From: CAWDMN01 sp963803155
Lineage (GTDB): Bacteria; Acidobacteriota; Terriglobia; Versatilivoradales; Versatilivoraceae
Reading direction: 5' to 3'
Assembly (NCBI GenBank): GCA_963803155.1
Contig: CAWDMN010000054.1
Span: forward strand, 1-64,000
Length of the DNA: 64,000 nucleotides
Shown here: one piece after another, positions 63,337 through 64,000 of the stretch
How positions within the stretch are numbered: position 1 is the stretch's first letter
Layout: each line of letters begins with the position of its first letter
Made by a program: the position numbers and the translations under genes
Notes under the pieces: model-generated
What the model was told of the DNA's origin: nothing
Databases searched by the model: none
The model's input: only the letters and a program-made list of their open reading frames with translations

Positions 63337-63999
63337 CTATTTCAATAAAATCGAGGCCGTGGCCGTTGAACCACTCAACAGGTCAGTCACTTTCAACTTG
63401 TACTCCCCAGCGGGATCATTGAAGGCCGAGGGAAAGACCACCTTCCCCGCGACTCCATCGATCAGCAGATTCTGCGCGTAGTCTGGAAGGAAGCGTCCGT
63501 CCGGGGCCGTGAAATGGCAGCGGACCAGATGTTTGCCAGGCGAAGAGGCGGTCAACCGAAATTCGGCATGCATTCCGCGGGTTGCCTCTTTGGGGCCGCT
63601 CAGGCTAAAACTCGGGCGCTGAGGGCTCAAGGCCAGAACCAGCGCATCTCCCGCCGAAATGGAAGCTTTTATGACATCCAACTGTCCCATCGATTGGCCG
63701 GTCCGGACATTGCTCACAATCGTGGGTTTGGGAAGTTTAATCAATACCTCCCGGCTTGAGCTTTTTGCATCCGCGGTCTCTGAATAAGACTGCACGCCAT
63801 CCACCCCAAAATGAGTTTGCACTGGCAATGAATTGTTCAAAACCGCCAGGATTTCATTTTCTCCCAGCCGAAAGCGAGCCATCGAGGATTGAGTAAACGG
63901 GGAGCCGTCCGGCGCGGTAAGGGCAAAGGCGGGGCGGACTCCCGCGTGACGAACCAATTGATCGATCAGGAAGCGATAAGCATTTCCTCCCTTATTTTT
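63337..63999 (-). CDS. C-terminal part of a large exported carbohydrate-active protein (cut by window edge)
   Basis: Open frame from the window edge to the TAA-type stop at 63337, without a convincing start. The visible 220 residues are beta-rich: FRLGENEILAVLNNSL, VLIKLPKPTIVSNVRTG, ISAGDALVLALSPQRP, then a domain beginning FSLSGPKEATRGMHAEFRLT and ending GEYKLKVTDLLSGSTATASI. Such tails are found in multi-domain beta-galactosidase-like or alpha-galactosidase-like enzymes of soil bacteria; the catalytic part lies outside the window. The family is inferred from style only. Not obviously part of the downstream operon. Confidence 0.6.
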   Translation of the reverse strand, partial: KNKGGNAYRFLIDQLVRHAGVRPAFALTAPDGSPFTQSSMARFRLGENEILAVLNNSLPVQTHFGVDGVQSYSETADAKSSSREVLIKLPKPTIVSNVRTGQSMGQLDVIKASISAGDALVLALSPQRPSFSLSGPKEATRGMHAEFRLTASSPGKHLVRCHFTAPDGRFLPDYAQNLLIDGVAGKVVFPSAFNDPAGEYKLKVTDLLSGSTATASILLK

Positions 64000-64000
64000 G

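Overview
The window reads as a chromosomal stretch of an Acidobacteriota bacterium, probably from a metagenome assembly. The best markers are two VWFA-related Acidobacterial-domain proteins (5.6-7.9 kb) and two permeases of the acidobacterial duplicated orphan permease (ADOP) type (one truncated at 3.5 kb, one complete at 39.7-42.4 kb behind a PadR regulator). Most coding sequence has moderate GC and clear GGAGG-type ribosome binding sites. The first ~2.86 kb is different: very GC-rich, with a spermidine/Fe/phosphonate-type ABC importer carrying several frameshifts and a glycosyltransferase tail. It abuts a truncated ADOP gene at about 2860, so it may be an assembly chimera or a foreign insert.

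Layout: 0-2.86 kb foreign-looking importer and glycosyltransferase tail; 2.86-8.6 kb ADOP fragment, YceH, DUF4126 protein, two convergent VWFA proteins and a small secreted protein; 9.3-10.3 kb AbiEii-type nucleotidyltransferase and partner between direct repeats; 10.6-15.6 kb glycoside hydrolase, aldo/keto reductase with ferredoxin domain, DapB-like dehydrogenase; 16.1-17.9 kb ABC-F protein behind a leader with two tiny ORFs and an intrinsic terminator; 18.1-23.7 kb glutathione peroxidase, two Tat-type sugar isomerase/epimerases, an orphan sugar-binding lipoprotein and a dead four-helix-bundle (S23) gene; 24.0-30.8 kb GH2 enzyme, triple-RidA protein, HicBA and GH51 arabinofuranosidase; 31.0-38.9 kb a fucoside locus (GH29 fucosidase, SSS symporter, small membrane protein, Zn alcohol dehydrogenase, aldo/keto reductase) divergent from a LacI-family regulator; 39.4-42.5 kb PadR-ADOP module flanked by a duplicated lacI 3' end; 43.0-50.2 kb accessory zone with OmpA protein, Rieske protein, frameshifted katG, BrnT-type toxin-antitoxin, repeat-flanked membrane protein, integron-integrase remnant and a deleted S23 copy; 50.3-55.6 kb MttB-family methyltransferase, a hairpin cluster and a large DUF5107-TPR protein; 56.4-62.6 kb five minus-strand catabolic genes (2-hydroxyacid dehydrogenase, class III aminotransferase, M20 peptidase, Zn dehydrogenase, Gfo/Idh/MocA oxidoreductase); 63.3-64 kb a partial gene.

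Taken together the window suggests a carbohydrate-scavenging heterotroph: secreted or periplasmic GH2, GH29, GH51 and DUF5107 proteins release sugars, the SSS symporter and binding protein take them up, and dehydrogenases, reductases and isomerases process them. Between the genes lie many imperfect palindromes belonging to several dispersed families. Three toxin-antitoxin-like modules, gene relics and the repeat-flanked cassettes mark the accessory zones. The most novel-looking signals are the probable attenuation leader of the ABC-F gene, twin-hairpin repeats with a conserved linker, a 16-bp palindrome reused as the tip of four hairpins, and the clustered hairpins at 51.8-52.0 kb.
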